A DNA stretch of 64,000 bases from Lachnospiraceae bacterium (GCA_003979345.1 RYVZ01000016.1:12010-76009), one strand, 5' to 3'; positions 44,212 to 53,020 are shown, counted from the first letter of the stretch. Notes: a model not told the origin generated them from the sequence alone. Numbers and translations are program-made.

Positions 44212-44236
44212 AAAGCCTGATTATTCAAGGGCTTTT
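44212..44236 (+). terminator. Terminator after tRNA-Trp
   Basis: AAAGCC (44212-44217) pairs with GGCTTT, followed by a short T stretch. Confidence 0.55.
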
Positions 44237-44368
44237 CATTCTATTTTCATCAATGGGAAATGTACTGAAAATCAATTCAGTGCTTGTTTCCGTTGATAGT
44301 CTAACAGTCAGACGGTCGTTCTGATATAGTTTCACACAAATTACAATTATATAAAGAGGAGGAGGTTT

Positions 44369-44686
44369 ATGGCATTAACCAATGAAGATTTGTTGGCAAT
44401 TTCTGATATTGTGGATACAAAGCTGAAATCAGAATTACGGCCGCTGAGAGATGATATACAAGCGGTGATGGATGAAGTGCGGGTCATAAAGGAGGATCTG
44501 CATCTTGTAAAGCTGCAGCAGGAGAACGTGATCATTCTACGTCTGGATACGATAGAGTCGTGTTATACAGGAACGTATCAGCGTTATCACAATATGGCGA
44601 ACAGGATGGAGACAGTGTATGATATTATTGATCTGCTGAAAAAGATAGTGGCGGAAAACAGCCCCAAATTGCAAAGAACGGGATAG
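44369..44686 (+). CDS. Small coiled-coil protein (paralogue A)
   Basis: A 105-residue, highly charged, heptad-patterned protein preceded by AGGAGGAGG. It shares its start (MALTNEDLLAIS) and its end (RLDTIESCYTGTYQRY) with the gene at 44810. No membrane segment. Probably forms a coiled coil; similar small proteins are common near mobile regions, but the role is unknown. Confidence 0.7.
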   Translation: MALTNEDLLAISDIVDTKLKSELRPLRDDIQAVMDEVRVIKEDLHLVKLQQENVIILRLDTIESCYTGTYQRYHNMANRMETVYDIIDLLKKIVAENSPKLQRTG

Positions 44687-44809
44687 TGTGAAAAACGCTA
44701 AAAAATGGCGTTTTTCATCCGGATTTGAGATTCCGTGGAGCGGAATCATGGGGGGATAGAGCGGGAGGAATCGATGGAGCATGTTACGATCATATAAAGG
44801 AGGAGACTT

Positions 44810-45274
44810 ATGGCACTGACAAATGAAGATTTACTGGCGATTTCTGAGATCATGGATGCAAAACTGAAATCAGAATTAAGACCGTTAAGAAACGACATGC
44901 AAGAGGTGAAAGATGAGCTTCATATTGTGAAGGGCGAAATACAAGTCATAAAGAGCGATGTGAAGGCCATGAATGACGGGATACAGGTCATAAAGAGCGA
45001 TATGAAGGTCATGAATGATGAAATCCAGGTTATGAAGGGTGATATGAAGGTTATGAATGACGAAATCCAGGTCATGAAGGGGGAACTTCGACATGTAAAA
45101 CTGTATCAGGAGAACGTGATTGTTCCACGTCTGGACACAATAGAATCCTGTTACACGGGGACATATCAGCGCTATCAGAATCAGGCGGACAGAATGGAAG
45201 CAGCATATGATGATATTGACCTGTTGAAAAAGGTGGCGGCAGAGCACAGTGAAAAACTGCAAAAGCTGGCATGA
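44810..45274 (+). CDS. Small coiled-coil protein with internal repeats (paralogue B)
   Basis: A 154-residue paralogue of the gene at 44369, 123 bases downstream. The middle is lengthened by a 14-residue unit, EIQVMKGDMKVMND and variants, present about three and a half times (42-base period, about 44938-45085). The unit is two heptads long, so insertion preserves the coiled-coil register. AAAGGAGGAG precedes the ATG. The duplication and expansion look recent. Confidence 0.75.
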   Translation: MALTNEDLLAISEIMDAKLKSELRPLRNDMQEVKDELHIVKGEIQVIKSDVKAMNDGIQVIKSDMKVMNDEIQVMKGDMKVMNDEIQVMKGELRHVKLYQENVIVPRLDTIESCYTGTYQRYQNQADRMEAAYDDIDLLKKVAAEHSEKLQKLA

Positions 45275-45352
45275 TCTACTGAAGTACCGGGTAATTGGCG
45301 ATGAAATCTGTTATCATAGGAGTATCATCGTCTGACAGGGGAGGAATGTTCT

Positions 45353-45751
45353 ATGTGGGCACATGTCGTAGTGAAAGCTGTTATTTTGAACCATGATTTG
45401 CACAAGAATCTGTTGATCCGCCGTAGCCCGGATGATATGGAAGGATGGGAAGGAGCGGGGGGAAAAGCGGAGGACGGGGAGAGCCTTGAAGAGGCGGTCT
45501 GCCGGGAAGTATTGGAGGAAACGGGACTGGTGGTTACCCCTGAACGGTTTTTATATGCCGCCTTGGACGAGATAGATGGAAAGAAGATCATTTTCGTTGT
45601 TTATCTCTGTTGCACATCAGAAGAAAAAGTCATACTAAGCAGTGAGCACACGGAATACCGCTGGACGGACAAAAGCGAATGCAGGGAATTACTTTGGGGC
45701 GGGATAGCGCGGGACTATGAGAAGTATGGCGTTTATGAACTGGACTGGTGA
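45353..45751 (+). CDS. Nudix hydrolase
   Basis: A 132-residue protein with a complete Nudix box: GGKAEDGESLEEAVCREVLEETGL (start here only; glutamates intact), near residues 35-58. It should hydrolyse a nucleoside diphosphate linked to another group; the substrate cannot be predicted. GGGGAGG lies upstream. Unlike the Nudix-like gene at 24730, the catalytic residues are all present. Confidence 0.92.
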   Translation: MWAHVVVKAVILNHDLHKNLLIRRSPDDMEGWEGAGGKAEDGESLEEAVCREVLEETGLVVTPERFLYAALDEIDGKKIIFVVYLCCTSEEKVILSSEHTEYRWTDKSECRELLWGGIARDYEKYGVYELDW

Positions 45752-45884
45752 ATTGGACCGGTAAGTTTTTTTCTTTTCATTTTTATGCACATATGATAAA
45801 GTATCAATAGAGAATCGGAGTCAGAACAGGCGGTAGTTCGAAAATGCATGCGCCTGTCGGGGTGGAAAGGAGTAGATATATCGT

Positions 45885-46547
45885 ATGAAATATACGTTTG
45901 AAGCGTCAATTGATAAGACGGAACAGGGGGGACGGATGAAGATTCCGTTCAATGTGTGGGAGATCTGTAAAAAAGAAGGCGATGTTCCCGTAAAAGTGCG
46001 GGTCGCAGATACCGTGTTCGTGTGCAATCTGGAGCCGGAGGGAAATGGCTATTATAACATTCCGATTCAGGAAAATATAATGAGTCAGTTTGAAACGGGG
46101 AAAGAATATCCCGTGACGTTCCGTGTGACGAAATCAAGTGTGGAAGCAAGTCCGTATAGCACGTCAAACCCGATCCGCAAGATAGACAGCATGGAAGTCA
46201 TCATCCAGCCGCATGACGGTCTGTGCGGACAGTCCTGTGTGGCAATGCTTGCAGGTATTACGCTTGATGAGGCGATCAATACCATGCACTGCGGCGAATG
46301 GCAGGCGACGATGGATAAGCTTGTCAGCGCGTTGAACTACTATGGCATCGATCATTCCGAGGAAATCATCTATACGAATGGAAAAGAAGATGTGACGCTG
46401 CCTGAATGCTGCATCATTATGGAGAAAATGGGGCGCTACAGCCATTATTTAGTGTATTATCAAGGAAAAGGCTATGATTCCAATCTTGGTGTGCTTGCCC
46501 ATTATGATGTAACAAAGATCAAAGGATATATGGAGATCTATTTATAA
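45885..46547 (+). CDS. DUF1905-like / C39-like cysteine peptidase fusion
   Basis: A 220-residue two-domain protein. Residues 1-90 match the DUF1905-type beta domain (YTFEASIDKTEQGG opening, VPVKVRVADT). Residues 105-220 match a papain-like C39-type fold: CGQSCVAMLAGITL with the nucleophile Cys (the second), a His in YSHYLVYYQGKGYDSN, and Asp nearby. C39-type domains cut leader peptides or act as peptidases; here there is no transporter. AAAGGAG precedes the ATG. Neither half shows a signal peptide. A combination I have not seen described. Confidence 0.68.
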   Translation: MKYTFEASIDKTEQGGRMKIPFNVWEICKKEGDVPVKVRVADTVFVCNLEPEGNGYYNIPIQENIMSQFETGKEYPVTFRVTKSSVEASPYSTSNPIRKIDSMEVIIQPHDGLCGQSCVAMLAGITLDEAINTMHCGEWQATMDKLVSALNYYGIDHSEEIIYTNGKEDVTLPECCIIMEKMGRYSHYLVYYQGKGYDSNLGVLAHYDVTKIKGYMEIYL

Positions 46548-46568
46548 AATGCCTGTTCCGATATGTTT

Positions 46569-46713
46569 GAAAAGACTTCACTTTGAGTAAAGAAAAGGCT
46601 CCACTAATTGTAAAGAAAAGGCTTCACTAATCGTGAAGAAAAGACTTCACTAATCGTGAAGAAAAGACTTCACTAATTGTGAAGAAAAGACTTCACTAAT
46701 TGTGAAGTCTTTG
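46569..46713 (+). repeat. Six tandem 23-base hairpin units ending in a terminator
   Basis: Units start at 46569, 46592, 46615, 46638, 46661 and 46684, each like GAAAAGACTTCACTAATTGTGAA. Each unit holds CTTCAC...GTGAAG, a small palindrome. The first two have drifted, the last two are identical. The final unit with the following GTCTTTG completes a stem AAAGACTTCAC/GTGAAGTCTTT, a normal terminator for the upstream gene. It probably arose by duplication of a terminator arm. Confidence 0.85.
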
Positions 46714-46787
46714 TATATTACAACGGATATTACGCCTCATAGGATGTATACACATTCGGAAAAAAATAACTTTGGAGATCGTTCATC

Positions 46788-48149
46788 ATGAAAGATTTGA
46801 CACAGGGAAAGCCGTTAAAGCTGATTCTGCAGTTTGCGCTGCCCATCATGCTGGGAAATATTTTTCAGCTTTTTTATTCGCTCGCCGATACGCGCATTGT
46901 CGGGAGCTATCTGGGGGAACAGGCACTGGCGGCAGTGGGTGTGACAAGCTCCCTAAACAGTATGATCGTCGGATTTCTGATCGGGCTGACAAATGGTTTT
47001 GCCATCATTACGGCGAGAGGATTTGGCGCAAAAGATGAAGCACATATTCGCAGGGCTGTTGCGGGTACGTTTATGCTCGGACTGGCGACATCACTTGTTT
47101 TGACTGCTGCCAGCGTACTTTTTCTGCCTGGAATCCTGCGGCTCTTACATACGGAAGAAAACCTGATACCGCTTGCAGTCCGCTATTTCAGGATAATTCT
47201 GTTCGGCATGACGGCGGCTATGCTTTATAATGTCTGTGCGGGATTGCTGCGCGCGATCGGTGATACGGTGGCGCCGCTTGTGTTTTTGGTCATTTCCGCG
47301 CTGCTCAATGTGGGTCTGGATCTTTTATTTGTCAGAGTGTTCGCGTTCGGCGTGGAGGGAGCTGCGATTGCGACCGTGCTTTCTCAGATTATCGCGTTTG
47401 CGGCATGTTTCTGCTATCTGTGGAAACGATATCCGATCCTGCGTGTGCAGAGGAAGGAATGCCGTCTGAGTCCTGAGACGGTAAAAGAGCTGTATACAAC
47501 AGGACTTTCCGTCGGTCTTATGGGCTGCCTTGTCAATATTGGTTCTGTTGCCCTGCAGGGTGCGATCAACGGGTTTGGTGAGCATACGATCGTGGCGCAT
47601 ACGGCGGCGCGCAAGATCACAGAGCTGTTCATGCTGCCATTTGCGGTATTCGGTACGACGATGGCGACATTCAGCGGTCAAAATATGGGCGCGGGAAGAC
47701 CTGACCGGATAAAAAAAGGATTGATACAGGCAATCCTTCTTGTGTGGGGATGGTGTCTGCTCATGCTTCTCATTGCCTATTTGGCAGCACCGTGGCTTGT
47801 GCGGGCGGTAACGGCGACAAAGGAGACGGACATTATTGAGACAGCGGCGTTATATCTTCGTGTCAATACGCTGTTTTACGCGGTTCCTACCGTTATCTGT
47901 CTTGCCAGAAATACGATGCAGGGAATGGGGGACAGCATCACTCCGCTTGTTTCAAGCGGCGTCGAACTTGTCGGAAAGGTGCTGATCGCCGTTGTATTTT
48001 CTAATTACTTCGGGTATATGGCGGTTATCTGGTCCGAGCCGGTCATTTGGATTCTTATGGTGATACCGTTGCTTGTGCAACTGATCAGAAATCCGCTCAT
48101 GCACGGACAGCCGGAGCGCGCGGCAGTTGGCGCGGACGAGGGCAGATAA
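46788..48149 (+). CDS. MATE-family efflux protein
   Basis: A 453-residue membrane protein with twelve hydrophobic segments. The opening GKPLKLILQFALPIMLGNIFQLFYSLADTRIVGSYLG is the MATE signature, and the second half repeats it (GLSVGLMGCLVNIGSVALQGAING). Such proteins export drugs or metabolites using a sodium or proton gradient; substrate unknown. GGAG lies about eleven bases before the ATG. The gene follows the hairpin array and overlaps nothing. Confidence 0.93.
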   Translation: MKDLTQGKPLKLILQFALPIMLGNIFQLFYSLADTRIVGSYLGEQALAAVGVTSSLNSMIVGFLIGLTNGFAIITARGFGAKDEAHIRRAVAGTFMLGLATSLVLTAASVLFLPGILRLLHTEENLIPLAVRYFRIILFGMTAAMLYNVCAGLLRAIGDTVAPLVFLVISALLNVGLDLLFVRVFAFGVEGAAIATVLSQIIAFAACFCYLWKRYPILRVQRKECRLSPETVKELYTTGLSVGLMGCLVNIGSVALQGAINGFGEHTIVAHTAARKITELFMLPFAVFGTTMATFSGQNMGAGRPDRIKKGLIQAILLVWGWCLLMLLIAYLAAPWLVRAVTATKETDIIETAALYLRVNTLFYAVPTVICLARNTMQGMGDSITPLVSSGVELVGKVLIAVVFSNYFGYMAVIWSEPVIWILMVIPLLVQLIRNPLMHGQPERAAVGADEGR

Positions 48150-48256
48150 AGCAAGGCAGGAATGGACCGGGCAGCACCGGAAACATGGAAAATGTGGTGT
48201 GTCATGTTCCGAAAAGCGGACATGAAGCGGACGTCAGGCGAAACGGGAGGGCGGTA

Positions 48257-49012
48257 ATGACCGAAGACGAGGTTTTGGAAAAACGATTCAGGGAGCTTGC
48301 ACGGCGGTCATATGACAGCGGCTGTTATATGTTTACACCGTTTCTTGGGATGGATAAACAGGCGCTTTTTTACCGGATGGAAAAAGAACTTTCCTATGCG
48401 GGTACTGCTTTATCAGGCGGTGTTGAGGGGGCGGAGCGGCAGATTCTGCGTTTTGGCGATGCGTCGGCGTTGGGTTATGAGACCGCATTCCCAATCGTCT
48501 GCCTGCTGGCTAAACCCAATAACCTGAAGTTTGCGGAGGAACTGACACACAGGGATTATCTCGGTGCATTGATGAATCTTGGCATTGAGCGGGAACTGAT
48601 CGGAGATATAGTCATCAGGGAAAGGACGTGCTGCATTTTCTGTTTGGACCGGATCGCACCATATATTGTGGAGAATCTGACTCAGGTCAGGCATACGGGC
48701 GTTCATGTAACCAAAACCGATGAAATTCCGGAAACAGCGAAGCCGCAGTATCGCGAAGAACAGGTCGTTGTTTCATCAGGACGCATCGATGCCCTGGTCG
48801 CAAAACAGTATCATTTATCGCGGAGCAGCAGTGCGGAGCTTTTTCGTTCAAAGAAGATTTTTGTGGGTGGCAGACCGTGTGAAAACACTGCATATCTGTG
48901 CAGGGATGGGGATATTGTTTCTGTCAGGGGGTATGGAAAATTTCGTGTCTGCGGGGATTTTGGAATAACGGGAAAAGGGCGGCTGCGCGTTACATTGAAA
49001 ATCTATGTATAA
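48257..49012 (+). CDS. YlmH-like S4-domain RNA-binding protein
   Basis: A 251-residue protein with the YlmH layout: an N-terminal alpha/beta region (FTPFLGMDKQALFYRM), a middle domain with HRDYLGALMNLGIERELIGDI, and a C-terminal S4 RNA-binding fold (SSGRIDALVAKQYHLSRSSS). GGGAGG before ATG 48257 sets the start; the frame upstream overlaps the MATE gene. YlmH relatives sit in division clusters and assist ribosome function; here it stands apart from any ylm/divIVA genes. Confidence 0.9.
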   Translation: MTEDEVLEKRFRELARRSYDSGCYMFTPFLGMDKQALFYRMEKELSYAGTALSGGVEGAERQILRFGDASALGYETAFPIVCLLAKPNNLKFAEELTHRDYLGALMNLGIERELIGDIVIRERTCCIFCLDRIAPYIVENLTQVRHTGVHVTKTDEIPETAKPQYREEQVVVSSGRIDALVAKQYHLSRSSSAELFRSKKIFVGGRPCENTAYLCRDGDIVSVRGYGKFRVCGDFGITGKGRLRVTLKIYV

Positions 49013-49018
49013 AATAGC

Positions 49019-49047
49019 TTGAAATCGGGGCACAAAAGAATTATAGT
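49019..49047 (+). promoter_or_regulatory. Promoter for the 97-aa gene
   Basis: TTGAAA (49019-49024), 17 bases, TATAGT (49042-49047), 128 bases before the ATG at 49176. Confidence 0.6.
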
Positions 49048-49175
49048 AATTATGGTACATGCCGTCAGAAGAAGTACTGCGTCATAGCAGGACAGTGCTC
49101 GTATCCGGGCAGGAGAAGCTCTGACGGGATAAGCAGCATGGGGCCGACATCAGGCGTAAGGCAGGAAAAGAATTT

Positions 49176-49469
49176 ATGAAACCGACGATCTATACAAGCT
49201 TAAAGGTGCACAATGAAATAGCACTATGCGCAGTGATTGATTTGGAAGTAAAGAAGCGCATCGAAAAAGAATTTTTGAATAATCGCATTTCTTATTGTGA
49301 AAAATGGGAAAATCCCGGATTTTTCCGGAAGATTTTTGGAGGCAGACCTGAATGCACGATCTGTATCAATGAGATGCAGCGCGAGAAGGCGGAGGAAGTA
49401 TTGCGGGCTATGGAGCTTGGAGATCAGGTGGAATTGATCTGCAAGCCGGTGGATAAGACCTATTTTTAA
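49176..49469 (+). CDS. Small hypothetical protein, 97 aa
   Basis: A soluble 97-residue protein with a ferredoxin-like alternation of strands and helices (VIDLEVKKRIEKEFLNNRISY; CTICINEMQREKAEEVLRAM). It resembles small signal-transducing DUF2007-type proteins in size, without firm motif support. It has its own promoter and is followed by a strong terminator. Confidence 0.65.
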   Translation: MKPTIYTSLKVHNEIALCAVIDLEVKKRIEKEFLNNRISYCEKWENPGFFRKIFGGRPECTICINEMQREKAEEVLRAMELGDQVELICKPVDKTYF

Positions 49470-49517
49470 GAAATATGCAGCGTGAGTGTCAGATCAGACG
49501 TTACTCTACAAAGAAAG

Positions 49518-49560
49518 AAGGGGCTGTCGCACGGATTCGTGCGCTGCCCCTCCTTTTTTG
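49518..49560 (+). terminator. Strong GC-rich terminator
   Basis: AGGGGC and CGCACG pair with CGTGCG and GCCCCT (about 49519-49551), then CCTTTTTT. It may also end the minus-strand LytTR/DUF3021 operon, whose last gene stops at 49585. Confidence 0.8.
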
Positions 49561-49584
49561 GGATTACCGGAAGAAATTGATATG

Positions 49585-50049
49585 CTAATGAGAAACATCG
49601 TCATGCAGATGTTCCAGTTCTTTCAGCCGGTTGTTGATCTTTTTGGCTTCGCCGCGGTTAAACAGATAAAAGCAAAACCAAATTGCCACGAATATGATGC
49701 AGGAGAACAAAAACTGCAAAATTGTATACAGAATGTCGCCGCTGTGATATGGAATCCAGTGAAGAGATAACGCGACCGGATAGAATACGCCCATACCGAC
49801 TATGAAATGGATTGCTGCTTTAGCACCGAAAGAGGGGCGGTCAAGCTGATAAACGATGGCTGTTGATCCGCATGCGATCCCGACCAGAATGGAACCGATG
49901 GCATGCCTTGAAAAATCATTCATGATCAGCAGCAGGGTGTCTTCGGCGCCGAAGAGCTGATAAAACAGGCACAGTAAAACGAGAGTCGTGCATCCCCATG
50001 TGATGCCGTGGCACAGATATTTGATGATCAGTTTGATAGAATGTTTCAT
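49585..50049 (-). CDS. DUF3021-family membrane protein
   Basis: A 154-residue protein with four hydrophobic segments and a short charged tail. It matches the DUF3021 family, which almost always sits beside a LytTR DNA-binding protein, as here. Its start overlaps the end of that gene by four bases. The membrane protein probably controls the activity of its regulator, as a simple one-to-one sensing pair. Confidence 0.85.
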   Translation of the reverse strand: MKHSIKLIIKYLCHGITWGCTTLVLLCLFYQLFGAEDTLLLIMNDFSRHAIGSILVGIACGSTAIVYQLDRPSFGAKAAIHFIVGMGVFYPVALSLHWIPYHSGDILYTILQFLFSCIIFVAIWFCFYLFNRGEAKKINNRLKELEHLHDDVSH

Positions 50050-50495
50050 ACCAGCCCCAGCCTTTCTTTGAAAGATTTCCGAAAACTTCTGGAAATATAA
50101 TCCTTTTTTCCGTTTTTCATAACAAGTTCCATCGTACCGTTTAATCCGGCTTTCACATGACTGATCCGCCGTATATGGACGATTGCGGATTTGGATATAC
50201 GGATAAACGCAGGTCCCAGAAGAGGTTCCAATTCGTATAATGGCTTATTCAGGACATATCTTTGTGAAAGCGTGTCATAACAGGCAATTTCGCGTCCTTC
50301 TGTACGTACCAGTTCAATACTGTCCGATTCCAGAAAGTAGGTTTTTCCATCCCTTATTGCATTCAAGGTTCCCTGCATGGCACTTTCTCTTTCTAAAATA
50401 GAAATGGCTTCTGCAATCGTCGGAGTCATATTATGGATATGAAGAACCGCATAGGGTTCTTTATCGTCCGTACTGATATGGCATTCCACTCTCAT
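50046..50495 (-). CDS. LytTR-domain DNA-binding protein
   Basis: A 149-residue protein whose C-terminal half is a LytTR domain (YFLESDSIELVRTEGREIACY; FIRISKSAIVHIRRISHV). There is no receiver domain, so it is not regulated by phosphorylation; the paired DUF3021 protein is the likely partner. AAAGGAG lies eight bases before the ATG on the minus strand. Direct targets are unknown, but autoregulation is usual in this type of system. Confidence 0.9.
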   Translation of the reverse strand: MRVECHISTDDKEPYAVLHIHNMTPTIAEAISILERESAMQGTLNAIRDGKTYFLESDSIELVRTEGREIACYDTLSQRYVLNKPLYELEPLLGPAFIRISKSAIVHIRRISHVKAGLNGTMELVMKNGKKDYISRSFRKSFKERLGLV

Positions 50496-50533
50496 GAATG
50501 CGCTCCTTTCCTTTGACCAAAGTGTTTAGGCTT

Positions 50534-50757
50534 AAGGTGTCAAAAGTCCTGATTGAAGTTGCGTACTGTCAATTTGCACAAAAGAACAGGTGTACACTCC
50601 GTTGCGCCAAACATTTCAATGAGCCTCCAAAGCGAAAATCGTGTTCAGCAAAGGCTTCCACGATTTTTGAGTCTCATTTTCATGGCGTAAAAGTCGTTTC
50701 AAATATTCTTTTGTGCAAATTGGCAACTAACGTTTTGGGGCAGGGCTTTTGACACTT
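50534..50757. repeat. 224-bp long inverted repeat (MITE-like element)
   Basis: AAGGTGTCAAAAGTCCTG (50534-50551) matches, inverted, CAGGGCTTTTGACACTT (50741-50757). Further in, CAATTTGCACAAAAGAA (50570-50586) is inverted at about 50706-50722, and AAAATCGTG pairs with CACGATTTT around the centre (50635-50667). Nearly the whole element could fold as one interrupted hairpin. No coding capacity. It lies upstream of the LytTR gene. Confidence 0.7.
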
Positions 50758-50841
50758 GAATCTGTTTGAGCACTTGCGAAATCGACAACGTATATCATTG
50801 TGCAAAATATACAGATCCACAAGCAGGTACTCTGCACTTGC

Positions 50842-50991
50842 TTACGCTTCGCGATGCACACTCGCTTCGCTCGGCGCGGTATAATGTCTGTCGATATTAT
50901 ACCATAATCGCTTTGCGATCATGCTACGTTCATGCACACTCGCTTCGCTCGGCGCGGTATAATGTCTAGCGACATTATACCATAGTTTGCT
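50842..50991 (-). repeat. Two degenerate copies of a palindromic interspersed repeat
   Basis: Each copy carries CTCGCTTCGCTCGGCGC followed by a palindrome, GGTATAATGTC...GATATTATACC (50879-50903) and GGTATAATGTC...GACATTATACC (50956-50981). On the opposite strand these match the units at 63588-63771. The palindrome arms contain TATAAT. Confidence 0.75.
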
Positions 50992-51126
50992 CCGCTGCCG
51001 GATGCATTTCAGACAGAAAATGCGACCGCTTATACATCGGAAGCGTCCGCTTTGCGGATCGGGGTAGACGGGGAGGAAGGGCTGCGTTAGGATGAGCATA
51101 TCTTGACGTGAGAGGGAGGGATCGGA

Positions 51127-51900
51127 ATGGAGGAAGCAGTTGTAGAGGTGGAAAATCTGAATCTGGCATATCGGAGCATCCGGGCAGTGCAGGATGTTTC
51201 CTTTTCCGTTCGCGAGGGAGAGATCCTGGCAGTAATCGGGTCGAACGGTTCAGGGAAGACATCAACCGTGGAGTGCGTGGAAGGACTAAGAAAGCCTGAC
51301 AGCGGGCGGATCATTGTTTTTGGAAAAGACCCGTGGAAATGCCGCAGAGAGGTATATAAAAAAATAGGGGTACAATTACAGGAAACAGAATATCCGTCCA
51401 AAATCAAAGTAGAAGAATTATGCGGATTGTTTGCTTCTTTTTATGACAGACCCGCAGACTGGAAGCTGCTTCTGGCGCAGATGGATCTGGAGCATAAAAG
51501 AAAAAGATGGGTTTCGAAGCTCTCTGGAGGTGAAAAGCAGCGTCTGTCCGTGCTTCTTTCCATGATGGGGCGCCCGAAGCTGATGGTCTTAGATGAACTG
51601 ACGACCGGACTTGATCCCGAGGTGCGAAGAAATATGTGGCGCAGTTTTGCAGATATCCGGGACAGCGGTGTCTCAATGATCATGGTTTCCCACTATTTGG
51701 ATGAGGTTGAGGCACTTGCTGACCGCATTTTATTTTTAGATAAAGGAAAACAACAGTTTTTTGGGTCAAAGCAGGCGTTTCGGGATTATGCAAAGAGCAG
51801 GATTGCCCGGGAAGAATGGAAGGAATCTGACTCTTTGGAGGAACTTTACTTAAAGCTTGTACCAAGACAGCAGGGAATATCAATGGAGACAATATTGTGA
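51127..51900 (+). CDS. ABC transporter ATP-binding protein
   Basis: A 257-residue ATPase: Walker A GSNGSGKTS, signature LSGGEKQRLSV, Walker B LMVLDELTTGLDP, and switch His in SHYLDEV. It is of the CcmA/DrrA group that pairs with ABC-2 permeases, and the permease gene follows 75 bases downstream. GGGAGGG precedes the ATG. The exported molecule is unknown. Confidence 0.95.
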   Translation: MEEAVVEVENLNLAYRSIRAVQDVSFSVREGEILAVIGSNGSGKTSTVECVEGLRKPDSGRIIVFGKDPWKCRREVYKKIGVQLQETEYPSKIKVEELCGLFASFYDRPADWKLLLAQMDLEHKRKRWVSKLSGGEKQRLSVLLSMMGRPKLMVLDELTTGLDPEVRRNMWRSFADIRDSGVSMIMVSHYLDEVEALADRILFLDKGKQQFFGSKQAFRDYAKSRIAREEWKESDSLEELYLKLVPRQQGISMETIL

Positions 51901-51975
51901 AAAAGAAGGGTTTCCACGCAGACTTATGACGATAATGTGAGGACGAACGGACTATGTCAGAAATAGGAGGTTATG

Positions 51976-52728
51976 ATGAAGCGCTTTGCGGTAATCTGTA
52001 AATATGAACTTATTTTGTTTCTCAGGGACTTTTTCGGTGTTTTTTTTACGTTGGTATTTCCAACGCTGATGATCATGATTTTCGGAGGTATTTACGGAAA
52101 TGATCCGGTTTACCCGGGAGCGGATGCCGGGATGATGGATGTCTCTGTTCCCGCGTATGCGGTCATGGTGATTGGCGTTACCGGTCTGATGTCATTTCCG
52201 CTGACGCTGTCTGCATGCAAAGAGAAAAAAATCTATAAGCGTTATGATGCGACGCCGGTCGGAAAGCGGATGATCATGCAGGCGCAGATCATGGTCAATT
52301 TTATCATGACGCTCCTCGGGATCGCGATTCTTCTCATTGCGGGAAGACTGTTATACGGAGTGAAGATTGCGGGTGGTGCCGGCATGGTATTTTTCAGTCT
52401 GCTGCTGAGCGTCGCCATGCTGTTTTCCATGGGATTTTTGTTTACTGCCGTCACGGATGATGCTAAGGTCACGAACGCGCTTTGTTATGTGTTCTATTTT
52501 GTCATGCTCTTTTTGTCCGGAGCGACAATTCCGGATATGCTGTTTTCAGGAGCTGTCAAGACAGTTTCAAAATGCCTGCCGATGACCTATGCTGTGGATC
52601 TTCTGCAGGGGGCGTTTGCAGGGGATGGTTTTTCTGCTCATGGCGTTGAGGTGACCGTACTTGCCCTGCTGACAGTCCTGTTCGCGGGAATCGGAGCTGT
52701 CTGCTACCGGAAAAAAGACTGGGCATAA
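51976..52728 (+). CDS. ABC-2-type permease
   Basis: A 250-residue membrane protein with six hydrophobic segments and the ABC-2 opening RFAVICKYELILFLRDFFGVFFTLVFPTLM (start only). Partner of the ATPase at 51127. Two adjacent ATGs, 51973 and 51976, follow AGGAGG; the second has the better spacing. No regulator lies beside the pair; the repeat-rich upstream region provides the only visible promoter-like boxes. Confidence 0.92.
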   Translation: MKRFAVICKYELILFLRDFFGVFFTLVFPTLMIMIFGGIYGNDPVYPGADAGMMDVSVPAYAVMVIGVTGLMSFPLTLSACKEKKIYKRYDATPVGKRMIMQAQIMVNFIMTLLGIAILLIAGRLLYGVKIAGGAGMVFFSLLLSVAMLFSMGFLFTAVTDDAKVTNALCYVFYFVMLFLSGATIPDMLFSGAVKTVSKCLPMTYAVDLLQGAFAGDGFSAHGVEVTVLALLTVLFAGIGAVCYRKKDWA

Positions 52729-52820
52729 AATGCAGGAACCCGTTGCAAGGAGTTCTATCAACTGCTATAGTGTGAAAAGAATGGAGATTTTCTAAGCAGT
52801 CAAAGAACGCCTGAAAGAAA

Positions 52821-52951
52821 ATCTAAGGAAACACTGATTAAATCAGTGTTTCCTTAGAGCCTTTGGCGGATGCGCACGGATTTGCAGCGGTTTATGCTGC
52901 TTCGCAGCGCAAATCCGGCGCGGAAACGCTTTAATCAGCGTTTCCCTAAAT
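52821..52951. repeat. 131-bp MITE-like element with terminal inverted repeats
   Basis: The left end (52821-52842, CTAAGGAAACACTGATTAAA core) and right end (52930-52951, TTTAATCAGCGTTTCCCTAAA core) are inverted copies. The left end is itself a 35-base perfect palindrome (52823-52857). The middle has GGATTTGC/GCAAATCC enclosing GCTG/CAGC. No gene. A solo short copy is at 56331-56363. Confidence 0.8.
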
Positions 52952-53020
52952 CATTCTTTCAGATTTGAGAGTTATATAAAGCGAAACGCATGAGGATTCA
53001 TGTGAAAAGAATGATATAGA

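Noticed and set aside
46569..46713. CRISPR array
   Set aside because: The 23-base units abut directly with no spacers, each is a small palindrome, and the last one is a terminator. No cas genes are near.
50766..51099. Short frames with repeated HSLRSARYNV or reverse
   Set aside because: Their sequence comes from the palindromic repeats, and the same peptides recur at 63.4-63.8 kb from the same repeat.
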